A DNA stretch of 64,000 nt, taken from NCBI RefSeq assembly GCF_001493375.1, contig NZ_LN929838.1, positions 108,776 to 172,775 of the forward strand, in the 5' to 3' direction. Below, one piece after another: positions 1 through 8,864 of the stretch (the stretch's first letter is position 1; the number at the start of each line of letters is the position of its first letter). The notes under the pieces were generated by a model. The model was not told the DNA's origin. It saw only the letters and a program-made list of their open reading frames with translations, and searched no databases. This DNA comes from Streptomyces specialis. GTDB taxonomy: Bacteria > Actinomycetota > Actinomycetes > Streptomycetales > Streptomycetaceae. The translations under genes and the position numbers were made by a program.

Positions 1-2
1 AG

Positions 3-212
3 CGGGTCACCTCCGCAGCCCGCTCGGCCGGCCGTCTGGATCCCGTGCACCGGCTGCTGCCTGCGCCGCAGGCCGATGTGGTGCTGCTGCACCGGTGGCT
101 GGGGCTCAGTGTCCCGGAGACGGCCGACGTGACCGGGCTGGGCGTGCAGGACGTGCTCTGGCACCTGCTGGCGGCGCAAAAGCGCCTCCCTGCCGGTACG
201 CCTGCTCCCTAG
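3..212 (+). CDS. C-terminal end of a sigma-region-4-like / HTH protein (partial)
   Basis: The window opens inside a plus-strand reading frame that ends with TAG at 210-212. The 69 visible residues include ADVVLLHRWLGLSVPETADV followed by a second helix (GLGVQDVLWHLLAAQKRL), which has the spacing of a sigma-70 region 4 or similar helix-turn-helix. The start lies outside the window, so length and domain order are unknown. The gap to the next gene (213-423) holds no convincing gene. Identity is inferred from the helix pattern only. Confidence 0.45.
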   Translation, partial: RVTSAARSAGRLDPVHRLLPAPQADVVLLHRWLGLSVPETADVTGLGVQDVLWHLLAAQKRLPAGTPAP

Positions 213-423
213 TGTTGCCGGGCTCGTGCCCACCGTCCCGGGCAGCCGCCGGGGTGTGCGCCGTGGCAGGCGCACACCCGGCTGGCTCCGCAGTGTACCC
301 GCGTGCTTCCGGGCATCGCGCTGGTTTCGCCCTTTTCCCCGTCAACTCGGCTGTCGCCGCCCTAGCATGGGCGTTCCGCGTACCGTTCACACACGGCGAA
401 CCAGACGGAGGCCCGACCCCTGC

Positions 424-1239
424 ATGGATCACACTGCCCTGCCCGTTTCCGCCCCTCGTAGCGCTGTGCCCAGTATCGCCCGTATGGAGAACTATCTCCT
501 CGGCGGCAAGGATCACTACCAGATCGACCGGCAGGCGTGCTGGCGTCTCCTGGCTCTGGCCCCGGCCGCCCGCGCGGCAGCCACGGCCTGCCGGCACTTC
601 CTGCGGCGTGCCGTGCGCATGCTCGCCGCAGAGCGGGACCTGCGCCAGTTCATCGACTTCGGCTGTGGCCTGCCGGACTTGGACAACACCCACGATGCCG
701 CCCGGCGGGCGGCAGATGACGTGCGAACGGTCTACGTGGACGATGATCCGGTGATCGCCGCCCACGGCCGGGCACGCATGGAACCGGACGAGCACGCAGT
801 CGTGGTGCGTGCCCGTCTCGGCGACCTCGATGCGGTCCTGGAACATCCCGATGTGCGCCCGCTTATCGATCCCCGAAAGCCCATCGCCGTACTGCTGGTG
901 TCCGTGCTGCACCGCATCCCCGATGACGACGACCCGGCCCGCATGGTCAGGGATATCGCCAGCCGCCTGGCCCCCGGCAGCGCCATGGTGATCAGCCACC
1001 TAGTCAGCGATGTCGACACCGTGCGCGCTCAGGTCACCGACCTCATGCTGGGATGCACCGGCGGCCGTTGGGGGCGAGTCAGGACCCGGCGGGAGGTCGA
1101 AACGCTGTTCCAGCCGCTTCATGTGCTTCCGCCCGGCGTGGTGGATGTCTGCGGCTGGCATCCGGATCCGCTGCTGTCGCCGCCTGCGGCGACGGGCGGT
1201 CAGTGGATGGAGTACGGCGGCGTCGCGGAGATCCGCTGA
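424..1239 (+). CDS. SAM-dependent methyltransferase, DUF574 family
   Basis: Predicted 271-residue cytosolic protein of the actinobacterial DUF574 (Methyltransf_19) family, a Rossmann-fold SAM-dependent methyltransferase of unknown substrate. The family hallmark MENYLLGGKDHYQIDRQA is near residues 21-38. The SAM-binding glycine strand is FIDFGCGLPDL with a following acidic turn (VYVDDDPVI), and VLLVSVLHRIPDDDDP matches the post-motif-I strand. I chose ATG 424 because the alignable region begins just after it; longer in-frame extensions look non-coding. In Streptomyces this family commonly sits beside XRE/DUF397 genes, as here. Family assignment is firm; the methylated target is not known. Confidence 0.85.
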   Translation: MDHTALPVSAPRSAVPSIARMENYLLGGKDHYQIDRQACWRLLALAPAARAAATACRHFLRRAVRMLAAERDLRQFIDFGCGLPDLDNTHDAARRAADDVRTVYVDDDPVIAAHGRARMEPDEHAVVVRARLGDLDAVLEHPDVRPLIDPRKPIAVLLVSVLHRIPDDDDPARMVRDIASRLAPGSAMVISHLVSDVDTVRAQVTDLMLGCTGGRWGRVRTRREVETLFQPLHVLPPGVVDVCGWHPDPLLSPPAATGGQWMEYGGVAEIR

Positions 1240-1382
1240 CCGGCGGCGCCCCGCACGGCCCGCGGCTCCGTCCTTCGTACCCCAGCGGCACCCGCCCTCA
1301 GAGCACACTCCACGGGCGATGCGGGACATGATTCGCAGCCCAGGAAGCCCCGAGGACCCTGGTCCCGGCATACTGCTCGGCA

Positions 1383-2300
1383 TCAGGTGCGGAAGCGTGC
1401 AATCGCGCTCTCGATCAGGGCACGGCTGTCACGTTTCGTCATGGCCACCGCGCTCAGATTGTCCAGGATCCGCATGTGCGTCTCAGTGCGGGAGGCTTCG
1501 TCGAGGTACTCCGCACTATCCGTCCGCTCGAGGTAGACAACGTCTGGCAGGTCTGGCGCCTGGAAGCGCAGCATGGTGATCGGGACTCCCGCATGGGCAG
1601 GGATGTCCGCGTCGAACGGCAGGACCTGCACGATGACGTTGGGCCGCTTCATCATGGTGAGCACGTGCTCCAGCTGCTCAATCATCACCTTCTTGCCGCC
1701 AACCCTGCGCCACAGCACGGATTCGTCGATCACCACCCACAGCTTTAGCGCGCCGTGTGGGCGCGTCAGCGCCTCCTGCCGTGTCTTGCGGAACGTGATC
1801 CGCCGACCGATTTCCTCGTTCTGGGCCAGCGGCACCCCAGCCTGCATCAGGGCGCGCGCATACCCTTCAGTCTGCAGCAGTCCGGGCATGTGGAAGGCCT
1901 CGAAGACACGCACTATCGACGCCGAGGACTCCAGCCCCACGAACAGCTCGAACCACCCGGGCACCAGGTCCTGGTAGGCCAGCCACCAGCCCCGCTGATT
2001 GGCACGCCAGACCAACTCCTGGACATCGGCCAGCATTCGCGGATCGCCCTCGCCGTAGAAGGCCAGGAGCTTGGCCACTTCCTGCCCCGAGAGCTGGAAG
2101 CGGCCCCGCCCCGTCTCCAGACGGCTGATCTTGGTCACCGAGCAGCCCAGATGCCGGGCAGCCGCCCTCGCCGGCACTCCCTTCTGCTCACGTCTGCCGC
2201 GCAGCATGAGACCCAGTCCCATCCTGAGCACGGTCGGCGTGCTGGTCGCCTGCTCCAGCAGACCGGCCATCGACACGATCCTGGCTGGCTCGGAAACCAT
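1383..2300 (-). CDS. XRE-family regulator with DUF5753 domain
   Basis: A 305-residue DNA-binding protein. Residues about 27-85 form a lambda-repressor-type helix-turn-helix (RAAARHLGCSVTKISRLETG). The rest is the DUF5753 domain typical of Streptomyces BldB/WhiJ-associated regulators (WFELFVGLESSASIVRVFEA, MPGLLQTEGYARAL). ATG 2300 has AAGGAG upstream at suitable distance. It lies just upstream, on the same strand, of a DUF397 gene. XRE and DUF397 genes form conserved regulator/small-protein pairs in actinobacteria (WhiJ-like), controlling development or specialised metabolism, some acting like toxin-antitoxin modules. The target is not predictable. Confidence 0.88.
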   Translation of the reverse strand: MVSEPARIVSMAGLLEQATSTPTVLRMGLGLMLRGRREQKGVPARAAARHLGCSVTKISRLETGRGRFQLSGQEVAKLLAFYGEGDPRMLADVQELVWRANQRGWWLAYQDLVPGWFELFVGLESSASIVRVFEAFHMPGLLQTEGYARALMQAGVPLAQNEEIGRRITFRKTRQEALTRPHGALKLWVVIDESVLWRRVGGKKVMIEQLEHVLTMMKRPNVIVQVLPFDADIPAHAGVPITMLRFQAPDLPDVVYLERTDSAEYLDEASRTETHMRILDNLSAVAMTKRDSRALIESAIARFRT

Positions 2301-2398
2301 TCCTCGTACTCCTTGGGGTCGTGAGACTCAACAGCCCCCATGCAGGTCACCGCATCGGGACATGGCAGACACTCAGAGTCGCACAACTCGCGGAGCGC

Positions 2399-2635
2399 TC
2401 ACAGCAGGTCGTCGAATTCCCCCTTTTTGACCCCGTCCACGAACGCGGCGAACTCCTCCGGCGTGTAGACCAGGGCTGGCCCGTGCGGGTCGCGCGAGTT
2501 ACGGAAGGCCGCTCCCCCGCCAGCCAACGCCGCAAGCTCCACGCAATTGCCCAGGGCACTGCTCGCACCGCTCTTGCGCCAGACGACCCCATCGATCAAC
2601 CGCGCCGGCACACCGTTGGCATATTCCTCTGCCAT
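2399..2635 (-). CDS. DUF397 small protein
   Basis: A 78-residue DUF397 protein with the family pattern VVWRKSGASSALGNCVELAA, the RNSRDPHGPALVYTPEEFAAF segment and an acidic C-terminus. It is the partner of the adjacent DUF5753 XRE regulator (genes 1383-2300 and 2399-2635, same direction, DUF397 upstream). GGGAG stands 6 bases before ATG 2635. By family knowledge DUF397 proteins modulate their cognate HTH regulators, possibly by direct binding; this is not shown by the sequence. Confidence 0.85.
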   Translation of the reverse strand: MAEEYANGVPARLIDGVVWRKSGASSALGNCVELAALAGGGAAFRNSRDPHGPALVYTPEEFAAFVDGVKKGEFDDLL

Positions 2636-2796
2636 AACTCACTCCCTCATGCCGAACTCCCAGCAGCTCGCCGGGCAGTAATGAAACATATTCCCGTCTA
2701 TACACCCCCGTACGCGGATTCTCCCGCCTGCACTTGCACAGTCGGCTCACGGCCGTGAATAGTGACGCGACACCCCCTTCCCACGGAGCCACCCCG

Positions 2797-3285
2797 ATGA
2801 CGGACTATCCGCCCGGCGATGCAGGACACGAGGGTGCACCCTGGGCAGAACCCGGCCGGCGCCACTGGTCGCAGTCCTCGGAAACGAGAGCGGTACAGGC
2901 TGGCGCCCGGCACTTCACCGCACGCCTGTTCACGGCATCACCCGCAGAGTTGTCCAGCGCACGGCACTACACCGCGGAAACCCTGGAACGCTGGGAGCTC
3001 TCCGCCACAATCGATGACGCCCGGTCCGTCATTTCCGAACTTATGGCCTGGGCTATGAGCGACACTTCCCCCGACAGCGTCTGGCTCGGACTGGCGCATC
3101 ACAACGCGCTGTTATGCGTTCTCATCCCCCGCTTCGTCGACCCCTCCCGTGCCAGACGCCCCGCCGCGGCCTCCCGCTACCGGCGGCACATCATCAACGC
3201 GCTCACCCGCGAATGGGGTCGCACCCATGCCGCCGAAGGCACGGCCCTGTGGGCTCGCATCCCAGTCGCCCCGCAGCAACCGTGA
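2797..3285 (+). CDS. ATP-binding protein, histidine-kinase-like ATPase fold (probable anti-sigma type)
   Basis: A 162-residue protein divergent from the DUF397/XRE pair. The core resembles the HATPase_c_2 regulators abundant in Streptomyces: ARHYTAETLERW, then ATIDDARSVISELMAWA (N-box-like, with E in the usual ELxxNA position but Asn missing), then WLGLAHHNALLCVLI. Loss of the N-box Asn suggests weak or absent ATP binding. ATG 2797 was chosen because CACGGAG precedes it; upstream codons look non-coding. It may act as a partner-switching regulator, but degeneracy makes this tentative. Confidence 0.6.
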   Translation: MTDYPPGDAGHEGAPWAEPGRRHWSQSSETRAVQAGARHFTARLFTASPAELSSARHYTAETLERWELSATIDDARSVISELMAWAMSDTSPDSVWLGLAHHNALLCVLIPRFVDPSRARRPAAASRYRRHIINALTREWGRTHAAEGTALWARIPVAPQQP

Positions 3286-3577
3286 AACCATCAGCCCCCA
3301 GTCATGCCCCCGTACTTGCTCGTCCGGTGGCCTACGAATCAGATCCGGCCGCGCAGGCACACCCCAGACAGCACGCGACCAAGCCCGGACGGCCACCGGA
3401 CTTGCCAGCCCAACGGCGCTGGCGAGTCCGGTGGCGGGGGCGGATGAGCGCGTCGGAGCCGTCGGCGGCCTGCGCCCGTCGTCGGGCCGTACCAGCCGCG
3501 TGAGCGATGCGGCTGAAGCCGACCTGGAAGGTGCAGCCGGGCCGAGGCAGTCAGCCCAGCATGTATCACCCACCGCA

Positions 3578-4054
3578 ATGCTCCGCAGGCCGCGATCAAC
3601 GCGTTCCGGGCCTCTTGTAAAGCTTCTCGCAGACCTGGCCGCAGGGATTCACCGAGACATTAGCAGGGCGCTGATGACCAAGCTCGCCCGACCGGCAGGA
3701 CCTGGCGACCCGTACCGTACGCTGCTGGAACAGCCCGGGCGCCTGGTGCTGGACCGCTGCTTCCTCAGCGAACTCGTCTACGGCCCCCTCCACCGGGGCC
3801 GTTCCCGACTGAGCTGGGCCCAGGCCCTCGACCTGGCCGAGGCCGTCACCCGTCGCGACGGACTCTTCCTCCACCTCACCGCACCCACCCATGTAATCCA
3901 CGCCTGCCTCCGGGCCCGCGATGGCTCCGCCCCTGACCCCGCCGAACTGGAGGAACTCATCACCGCGTACCACCGGGTCTTCCAGACCGTCGGCGCCTAC
4001 GCTCCCGTCCTCACCCTCGACACCGCCGGCGACGAACTCTCCTCCGCCGAGTGA
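3578..4054 (+). pseudogene. Thymidylate-kinase-like protein lacking its P-loop (5'-truncated)
   Basis: The second half of this frame reads like the C-terminal part of the deoxynucleoside/thymidylate-kinase-like proteins of Streptomyces: PGRLVLDRCFLSELVYGPLH (the DR-containing lid/substrate strand), WAQALDLAEAV, then DGLFLHLTAPTHVIHACL and a helical tail. The N-terminal GxxGxGKS loop expected about 80 residues upstream is absent, and the upstream open frame (3149-3577) is low-complexity Ser/Arg/Pro that looks non-coding. I infer a gene that lost its 5' part. It is followed by MazG and NUDIX genes, so it was probably part of a nucleotide-handling cluster. Confidence 0.6.
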
Positions 4055-4135
4055 CACCCAGGCCCTCCGCGCACACCGGCCCCATCCTTCTCGCTAGGCT
4101 CCTCCCAGTACGATCCCCTTGCCCCCGGAGCAGCC

Positions 4136-4441
4136 TTGGATATCGCAGAGGCCCAGAAACTCGCCTGGGAAAACAAGATCGCCAAAGGCTTCAACACCAG
4201 CGATGTCGCCCTGGAGTTCGGCCTGCTCACCGCCGAGGTCGGCGAAGCCTTCACCGCCTGGCGCAAAGGACTGCCCGACCGTGGCGAAGAACTGGCCGAT
4301 ATCCTGCTCTACCTCGTTGCGATCGCCGAAATGCAAGGCATCGACCTCGACTCGGAAGTCGCCAGCAAGATCGAGAAAAACACCCGCCGTTCCTATCAAC
4401 CCGGCGAAAACGGAACCCTGATCCGCACCTCCGAGGACTGA
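4136..4441 (+). CDS. MazG-like nucleotide pyrophosphohydrolase
   Basis: A 101-residue all-alpha NTP pyrophosphohydrolase. The metal-binding pattern is visible as EFGLLTAEVGEAFTAWRKG followed by EELADILLYLVAIAE (EExxE...ExxD arrangement of the MazG/dUTPase-like superfamily). The start is TTG 4136 behind CCCGGAG. Family members hydrolyse (d)NTPs to monophosphates, cleaning non-canonical nucleotides or adjusting pools. Its neighbours are a kinase remnant upstream and a NUDIX gene downstream, supporting a nucleotide-pool role. The single-domain size is normal for the short MazG-like group. Confidence 0.85.
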   Translation: MDIAEAQKLAWENKIAKGFNTSDVALEFGLLTAEVGEAFTAWRKGLPDRGEELADILLYLVAIAEMQGIDLDSEVASKIEKNTRRSYQPGENGTLIRTSED

Positions 4442-4658
4442 GCACTGCGAACGCAGCGACGACAGCGGCGCAGGGCTGACGTCGTATCCTCCCCAGGCCA
4501 GTGCCAGCCGCCGCTCGGGCAGCACAGGCTCACCATTGGCTCCATACACCGCTCGGCCACGTCGGTCACGGCCCGGCGGCTGCTGAGCCCGTCCACCGTG
4601 ACCAGACCAGTTCGCCTACCCGCGTGCCCCCGCCCGCCTGCTGCCGATGAGGACCGCG

Positions 4659-5108
4659 ATGACGTACACGCCGCCCGCCTGGCCCGTATCCGTCAAGGGC
4701 GTTGCGGTCGGCGCCCGCCAGCGGGTGCTGCTGCTGAAGAACGAACGGCAGGAGTGGGAACTGCCCGGCGGCCGGCTGGAGACAGACGCGCCGCCCGGCT
4801 GTGTCCGGGATGACAGTCCCGAGCAGGCGGTGGAACGCGAGCTGGCCGAAGAGACCGGCTGGGAGGTCAAAGCCGGACCGCTCATCGACGGCGGGGTGTG
4901 GATCTACGAACCTATCCCCGGTCGGCGGGTGCTCATCGTCACCTACGGCTGCTATGTGCTGACCCCCGAGGCCGAGCCAGTCCTCAGCCACGAACACAAA
5001 CAGATCGGCCTCTTCTCCGCCGACGAGATCGACGCCCTGACCATGCCCCAGGGATACAAACGCTCCATCCACACCTGGTACGCCCACCTCGCCGCGAACC
5101 CCGGGTAA
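4659..5108 (+). CDS. NUDIX hydrolase
   Basis: A 149-residue NUDIX-fold hydrolase, expected to cleave nucleoside diphosphate-linked substrates. The NUDIX box is recognisable as GGRLE ... SPEQAVERELAEETGW, but the usual short PGE turn between the halves is replaced by about 11 residues (TDAPPGCVRDD), so the first box Glu is not in its canonical position. The REUxEExGU half is intact. ATG 4659 is preferred over ATG 4647 because GAGG lies at the right distance. It follows the MazG-like gene by about 200 bases and precedes an XRE-TPR gene by only 7 bases, suggesting co-transcription with the latter. Confidence 0.85.
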   Translation: MTYTPPAWPVSVKGVAVGARQRVLLLKNERQEWELPGGRLETDAPPGCVRDDSPEQAVERELAEETGWEVKAGPLIDGGVWIYEPIPGRRVLIVTYGCYVLTPEAEPVLSHEHKQIGLFSADEIDALTMPQGYKRSIHTWYAHLAANPG

Positions 5109-5115
5109 GTCGGGC

Positions 5116-6222
5116 ATGGCCGAAGAGCAACGCCCGCTGCGGCCACCGCCGCTGGCCCCGCTCGCTCAGTGGCACTGGGCCACCCCCGCAGCCCAAGCCG
5201 TGTTGGCCGGCGGCAGCCTCGGCGCGATCCTGCGCTTCTACCGCGCCGTCCACCGCATCAACCAAACCGCACTCGGCGATCTCCTCGGCTACGACAAGAC
5301 CACCATCTCCGCCCTGGAACTCGGCAAACGCACCCTGAACGACATCACCTCCCGACGCCGCATCGCCACCCTGCTGCGTCTACCCGCCCACATTCTCGGA
5401 GTGACCGATCCCGCCGACGCCGACCACCGCGCCATGCTCCAGTTCGGCAACTCCACCGTCCGCCTCGCCGAGATCGCCCGCCAGTCCGGGCACACCTCCG
5501 AAGCCGTCGCCGAACTGTGGCCGCTGGCCGCCCGCCTGGAAGCGCGCGTAAACGACGGCCACACCGAACGCCCCGCTCTGCGCCTGCTCGCCCGCGCCCG
5601 CGTCGGCCTCGGCGTCGCCCTGGGCAACGTCCTGCCCGAAGAACGCCTCGCCACAGCCGCACGCTGGACCGCCGGCTCCCTGCGGATCGCCCCCCACCTC
5701 GACGACCCCCGCTTCACCTCCTACGCGCTGCAGATGCACGGCAACGAGCTGCGCAAGGCCGGACTGCGCGGCGCGGCCGTCGAACGGCTGCACCACGCCG
5801 CGGCGCTGGCCCCCGACCGCGCCAACCGCGCCGCCGTCCTGCCGCTCTTAGCCCGTGCGGCCGGCGAAGCCAGCCAGACCTCGCTGTTCAACCCCTACGC
5901 CCTGCACGAGAGCCAGCTACGGGGCCTGGCCGCTACCGTCCGCATCAGCGCCGCGATCCGTCCGGCCGAAGCGGGCCCCCCGCCAGCTACTACCGCCGCG
6001 CCCCAGTAGCAGGTCATCGCCGCAGTGACAACAGGCCACCTCCGGCTCCTGGCCCACGACCGCGCCGCCGAGACACTGCCCTTCGCCATCAGCGAAGCCT
6101 CCCGCCTGCGCCTGCCCCACCAACTACAGCGCGTCCAGCGCGCGTCCACCGGACGGCTGCCCGACATCCACACGGTCGCTGAACATGCCCTGGACCGGCT
6201 ACGGGCAGAGATGGCCACGTGA
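5116..6222 (+). pseudogene. XRE-family HTH-TPR regulator with in-frame stop
   Basis: The N-terminal 298 codons encode a Cro/C1 helix-turn-helix (TALGDLLGYDKTTISALELG, about residues 53-72) followed by TPR-like helices. TAG at 6007-6009 ends the frame, but five codons later the same frame resumes with TTGHLRLLAHDRAAETLPFA and the tail LRLPHQLQRVQRAS...IHTVAEHALDRL, the usual C-terminus of Streptomyces HTH-TPR regulators. The stop therefore splits one gene, or a short segment around 5940-6010 is frame-shifted twice. The truncated product could keep DNA binding. It immediately follows the NUDIX gene. Confidence 0.65.
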
Positions 6223-6467
6223 CGGCACCACCGTAGGGCGCGCGCCGCGAGCTCAATGCCAGCCGACGCCCCATCCGGACGCGGCGCCGCCCGGCCACCG
6301 CGCCTGTGCGCTGCCGGGTGCAACCCGTTGACGCTGAAGAGCCCGTCGTCGCCGACGAGGCCACCGGCAACCACCTACCGCATCATCGCCCGCGACGCAC
6401 AGCCGAGCCCCCTGGGCGCACGTCTGAAGCGTGTAGCGGAAGTCTGTGGCCTAGGCATCTTCTACGT

Positions 6468-6664
6468 ATGGGTGGAGTCTTACGGGCTGAGCCGGTGTGG
6501 GTCGAGGTGTTCTCGGGGCCGCGGGAGCCGCAGTGCCGGCGGTTGGTGAGGGTGGTGCGTGAGCGGGGCGGTGACGGCCCCCGGATCGGCCGACCGTGGT
6601 ATCTGCCGCTGCCGGAGCGGGTGTTGTGCGGCTCGGCGTGGATGTCACTGCGGTGTTCGGCTTG
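6468..6664 (+). pseudogene. IS5-type transposase, N-terminal remnant
   Basis: ATG 6468 opens a frame beginning MGGVLRAEPVWVEVFSGP and running through RRLVRVVRERGGDGPRIGRP to a stop at 6662-6664. The same N-terminus occurs at 41401 (MGGVLRAEPVCTEVFTGL), where it continues into a helix-turn-helix typical of IS5-superfamily transposases of Streptomyces. Here the match stops at about 6625, after which the sequence diverges, so only the first ~55 residues survive. It is a decayed insertion remnant with no visible terminal repeat. Confidence 0.6.
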
Positions 6665-6960
6665 AGGCGCCAGCGCGCTGTGGATGGTCGATCATCGCGA
6701 TAGCGTTCCGGTTCTCCCGGTGACACGAGCCCGGATCAACCGGTGTCACCCTTCTCGAACCTCACACTCCCGGAGCCGAGTCTCACGCCAGCTCGCCATC
6801 TGCTGTGATCTGCCTCACAGCATCGTTCAGCCTGGAGATCCACGTGAGTGAACGGGCGGCGAAATCCGCAGGTCAGATCGTTACAGTCACTTAACCATCA
6901 TGCGATGATCTTACTTAAAGTGGCTGTCGATGATCATGGAGTGATTTTTTCTCGGCTGAC
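6665..6960. other. Intergenic region, AT-richer, probable control region
   Basis: About 300 bases without a gene. The second half is clearly richer in A/T than its surroundings and contains the inverted repeat listed separately at 6888-6922 and repeated TGATCA-like words. It probably carries the promoter of the sigma-like gene at 7150; no confident -10/-35 can be assigned. Confidence 0.4.
6888..6922. promoter_or_regulatory. Nested inverted repeat, candidate operator
   Basis: An outer imperfect repeat CACTTAA ... TTAAAGTG encloses an exact inner repeat ATCAT-GCG-ATGAT (6897-6909). It lies about 230 bases upstream of the GTG start of the sigma-like gene, in an AT-richer stretch. The form suits a dimeric regulator, but no partner is identified. 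Confidence 0.35.
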
Positions 6961-7149
6961 ATGAGTGATCCACTTCCAAAGTCGCTTGAGTGGTCTCAGG
7001 AGCCAACAGGTTCCCGGTACCCGTTACTTAGCGGGTACCTTCCCTCGACGAAGAGGAAGCACGTTGAGCGCGACGCGCGCATTCAGTACCGAGGCCGGGC
7101 CGATCCCGGCGGGCGGGAGAAGCGGTCAGCAGCACGACAGGAGGCTGCC

Positions 7150-7764
7150 GTGAGCACCGGCGATCGTCCCGGCGAGGATCCATCCCGCCACCGCGGTGAC
7201 CGGCCGGCGCACGTCCCGGTAGACCTGCCACTGGACCTGCCTCTGGACGGCGAGGCCTTCTACATCATCCACCAGGAGCTCTACCACGACTACGCCGAGA
7301 CATATCTCGGCGACCGCCGCACGGCCGAAGAAGTGGTGCACCGGGCCTTCCTTGAGATCCTGAGCGACTGGGACGAGTTCCTCCTCGCGGAGAACACCGA
7401 CCAACGCGCATGGAGCGTCGTGCGGCGACACGTCGAACAGCAACTGGTCGACGAGGGACGGCCGGCGGCCTTCGTCGTCAACGGCGAGGTCCAGCAGGTC
7501 CTGCGGGCCACCCAGGACAAGTTCCGTTACCTGCACGGCAACCGCGGCCTGTACGAGGCCATGGCCGAACTGCCGCCCAGGCAGTTCGACGTCCTCGTGC
7601 TGCGCTACGTCGTCGGGTACGAGACCCGTCGCATCGCGTGGTTCATGGGGCTCGATGAACGCACCGTCGCCTATCACGGCCGCCGGGGCAAGGCCCGACT
7701 GCGGGCACGTCTGGGGATGCCCCCGGAGCGCTCGCGCCGGATCGAAGGAAAGGAGCACGACTGA
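7150..7764 (+). CDS. Sigma-70-family (ECF-like) RNA polymerase sigma factor
   Basis: A 204-residue protein with sigma region 2-like helices (YHDYAETYLGDRRTAEEVVH, then AFLEILSDWDEFL) and region 4-like HTH (MAELPPRQFDVLVLRYVVGY ... IAWFMGLDERTVAYHGRR). GTG 7150 is chosen over ATG 6961 because AGGAGG lies five bases upstream. The conserved region 2.4/4.2 spacing fits ECF sigma factors, though the linker is long. The stop overlaps the next ATG (TGATG), indicating translational coupling. The partner is an uncharacterised protein that may be a regulator of this factor; no anti-sigma motif is evident. Confidence 0.75.
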   Translation: MSTGDRPGEDPSRHRGDRPAHVPVDLPLDLPLDGEAFYIIHQELYHDYAETYLGDRRTAEEVVHRAFLEILSDWDEFLLAENTDQRAWSVVRRHVEQQLVDEGRPAAFVVNGEVQQVLRATQDKFRYLHGNRGLYEAMAELPPRQFDVLVLRYVVGYETRRIAWFMGLDERTVAYHGRRGKARLRARLGMPPERSRRIEGKEHD

Positions 7765-8450
7765 TGTCCATCAGCATCGAGGAGGCCCTGACAGAGGCCA
7801 GACTCCCCACCTCCCCACGGGACTTCGACGTCTCCGCCGCGCTGCGCCGCCTGGCCGTCGATGTCCGGCGGGTCCACACGGTGCGGGCTGCAAGGACCGG
7901 TACGTCCCCGACGGACGAGGCCCGGCGCAAGCTCGACGCCATCGCCCGCTGGATGACCAACCGCCCGGACGCCGCGACCCGCACCTCACGCCTCGTCTAC
8001 GACCCCTCCCACAGCCGCCGCACAGCCCAGGAACGCCTCGACATCGAAGGCGCCCTGATCTTCGCGTGCCTGCTGTATCTGACCCAGCACCGGGAGAGTG
8101 CCCGGCTCTGGTGGCAGCTCACCGCCGGAGCCGGACACCGCACCGCGGCCTACTGCCTCCACCTGCACCACCTGGAACTCGGCCAGCAACGGGAAGCCAG
8201 GCACTGGCTCCAGCAGGCGACCGAAACACCGTGCGAGCCCAGGATCGCACCACCGGTCGAAGGCTTCTACGGAGTCCTGGAGGTGTTCGCCCGCATCTCC
8301 CGCAGGAACGGCACCGCCACCCGCGTGCCCACCGCGTCGATCCAGAAGGAAGTCAACCGCCTGGCCGAGGACTCCCCGCTCGGCTGGGGCATCGTCCCCC
8401 GCCCAGACCGCCGGCTCACCGACCGGCTCCACGACGCCACCCGACGCTGA
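7764..8450 (+). CDS. Hypothetical protein coupled to the sigma-like factor
   Basis: A 228-residue protein starting inside the stop codon of the sigma-like gene, hence probably translated with it. The middle (ALIFACLLYLTQHRESARLW ... TAAYCLHLHHLELGQQREAR) has the period of two or three TPR/SEL1-like helix pairs. There is no transmembrane segment, signal peptide or zinc motif. Streptomyces genomes contain similar sigma-factor/helical-repeat pairs, so a role as sensor or partner of the sigma factor is plausible, but this is inferred from position only. Confidence 0.65.
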   Translation: MSISIEEALTEARLPTSPRDFDVSAALRRLAVDVRRVHTVRAARTGTSPTDEARRKLDAIARWMTNRPDAATRTSRLVYDPSHSRRTAQERLDIEGALIFACLLYLTQHRESARLWWQLTAGAGHRTAAYCLHLHHLELGQQREARHWLQQATETPCEPRIAPPVEGFYGVLEVFARISRRNGTATRVPTASIQKEVNRLAEDSPLGWGIVPRPDRRLTDRLHDATRR

Positions 8451-8714
8451 CCCCGGAAGACCCACTCGGGACCACAGACCAAGATCACCCTGCGGAAGTT
8501 CGGAGCGAGCGGCCGAACTACAACAGCGTCACCTGCTTAGCGGGTTAGCCATCCGACCTCTACGAGCGCGTGCCATACGCATCAAATTAGCGCCAGAAAT
8601 GAGACAAATATGACGTGAAGTTCCATGACGCGCACCAGCGGACCCCAAGGACACACCCGACGAACCCGGCGCCCGGGCTCGAACAAGGCGTAGCCCACCA
8701 CCACTGGAGGCGCA
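8451..8714. other. Intergenic region without recognised gene
   Basis: About 260 bases between the sigma-associated protein and a short ORF. I see no gene, terminator hairpin or known element in it. Confidence 0.4.
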
Positions 8715-8831
8715 ATGCGCGACCGGAGGTTCTGGAAAACCTTCACCCAAAATATCTGCGAACAGCTCCCTGAGCTGGCCCAGGCAACCTTCTGGATAGT
8801 CCTGACAGTGAAGGAGCTCTTGAACCGCTGA
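8715..8831 (+). CDS. Small ORF, 38 residues
   Basis: ATG 8715 is preceded by TGGAGG at five bases and opens a 38-codon frame: it begins MRDRRFWKTFTQNICEQL and ends FWIVLTVKELLNR. A perfect 12-bp hairpin starts 2 bases after the stop. The residue pattern predicts one amphipathic or membrane-associated helix. Its base composition is lower in GC than its neighbours. No family is recognised. RBS, frame and hairpin together make expression likely. Confidence 0.5.
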   Translation: MRDRRFWKTFTQNICEQLPELAQATFWIVLTVKELLNR

Positions 8832-8833
8832 GC

Positions 8834-8864
8834 GCTTTCCCCCTACCGCAAATAGGGGGAAAGC
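8834..8864 (+). terminator. Perfect 12-bp hairpin after the small ORF
   Basis: GCTTTCCCCCTA (8834-8845) pairs exactly with TAGGGGGAAAGC (8853-8864) around a 7-base loop. No U-tract follows, as is common for Streptomyces terminators. Its position just after the 38-codon ORF supports termination or transcript stabilisation. Confidence 0.6.
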
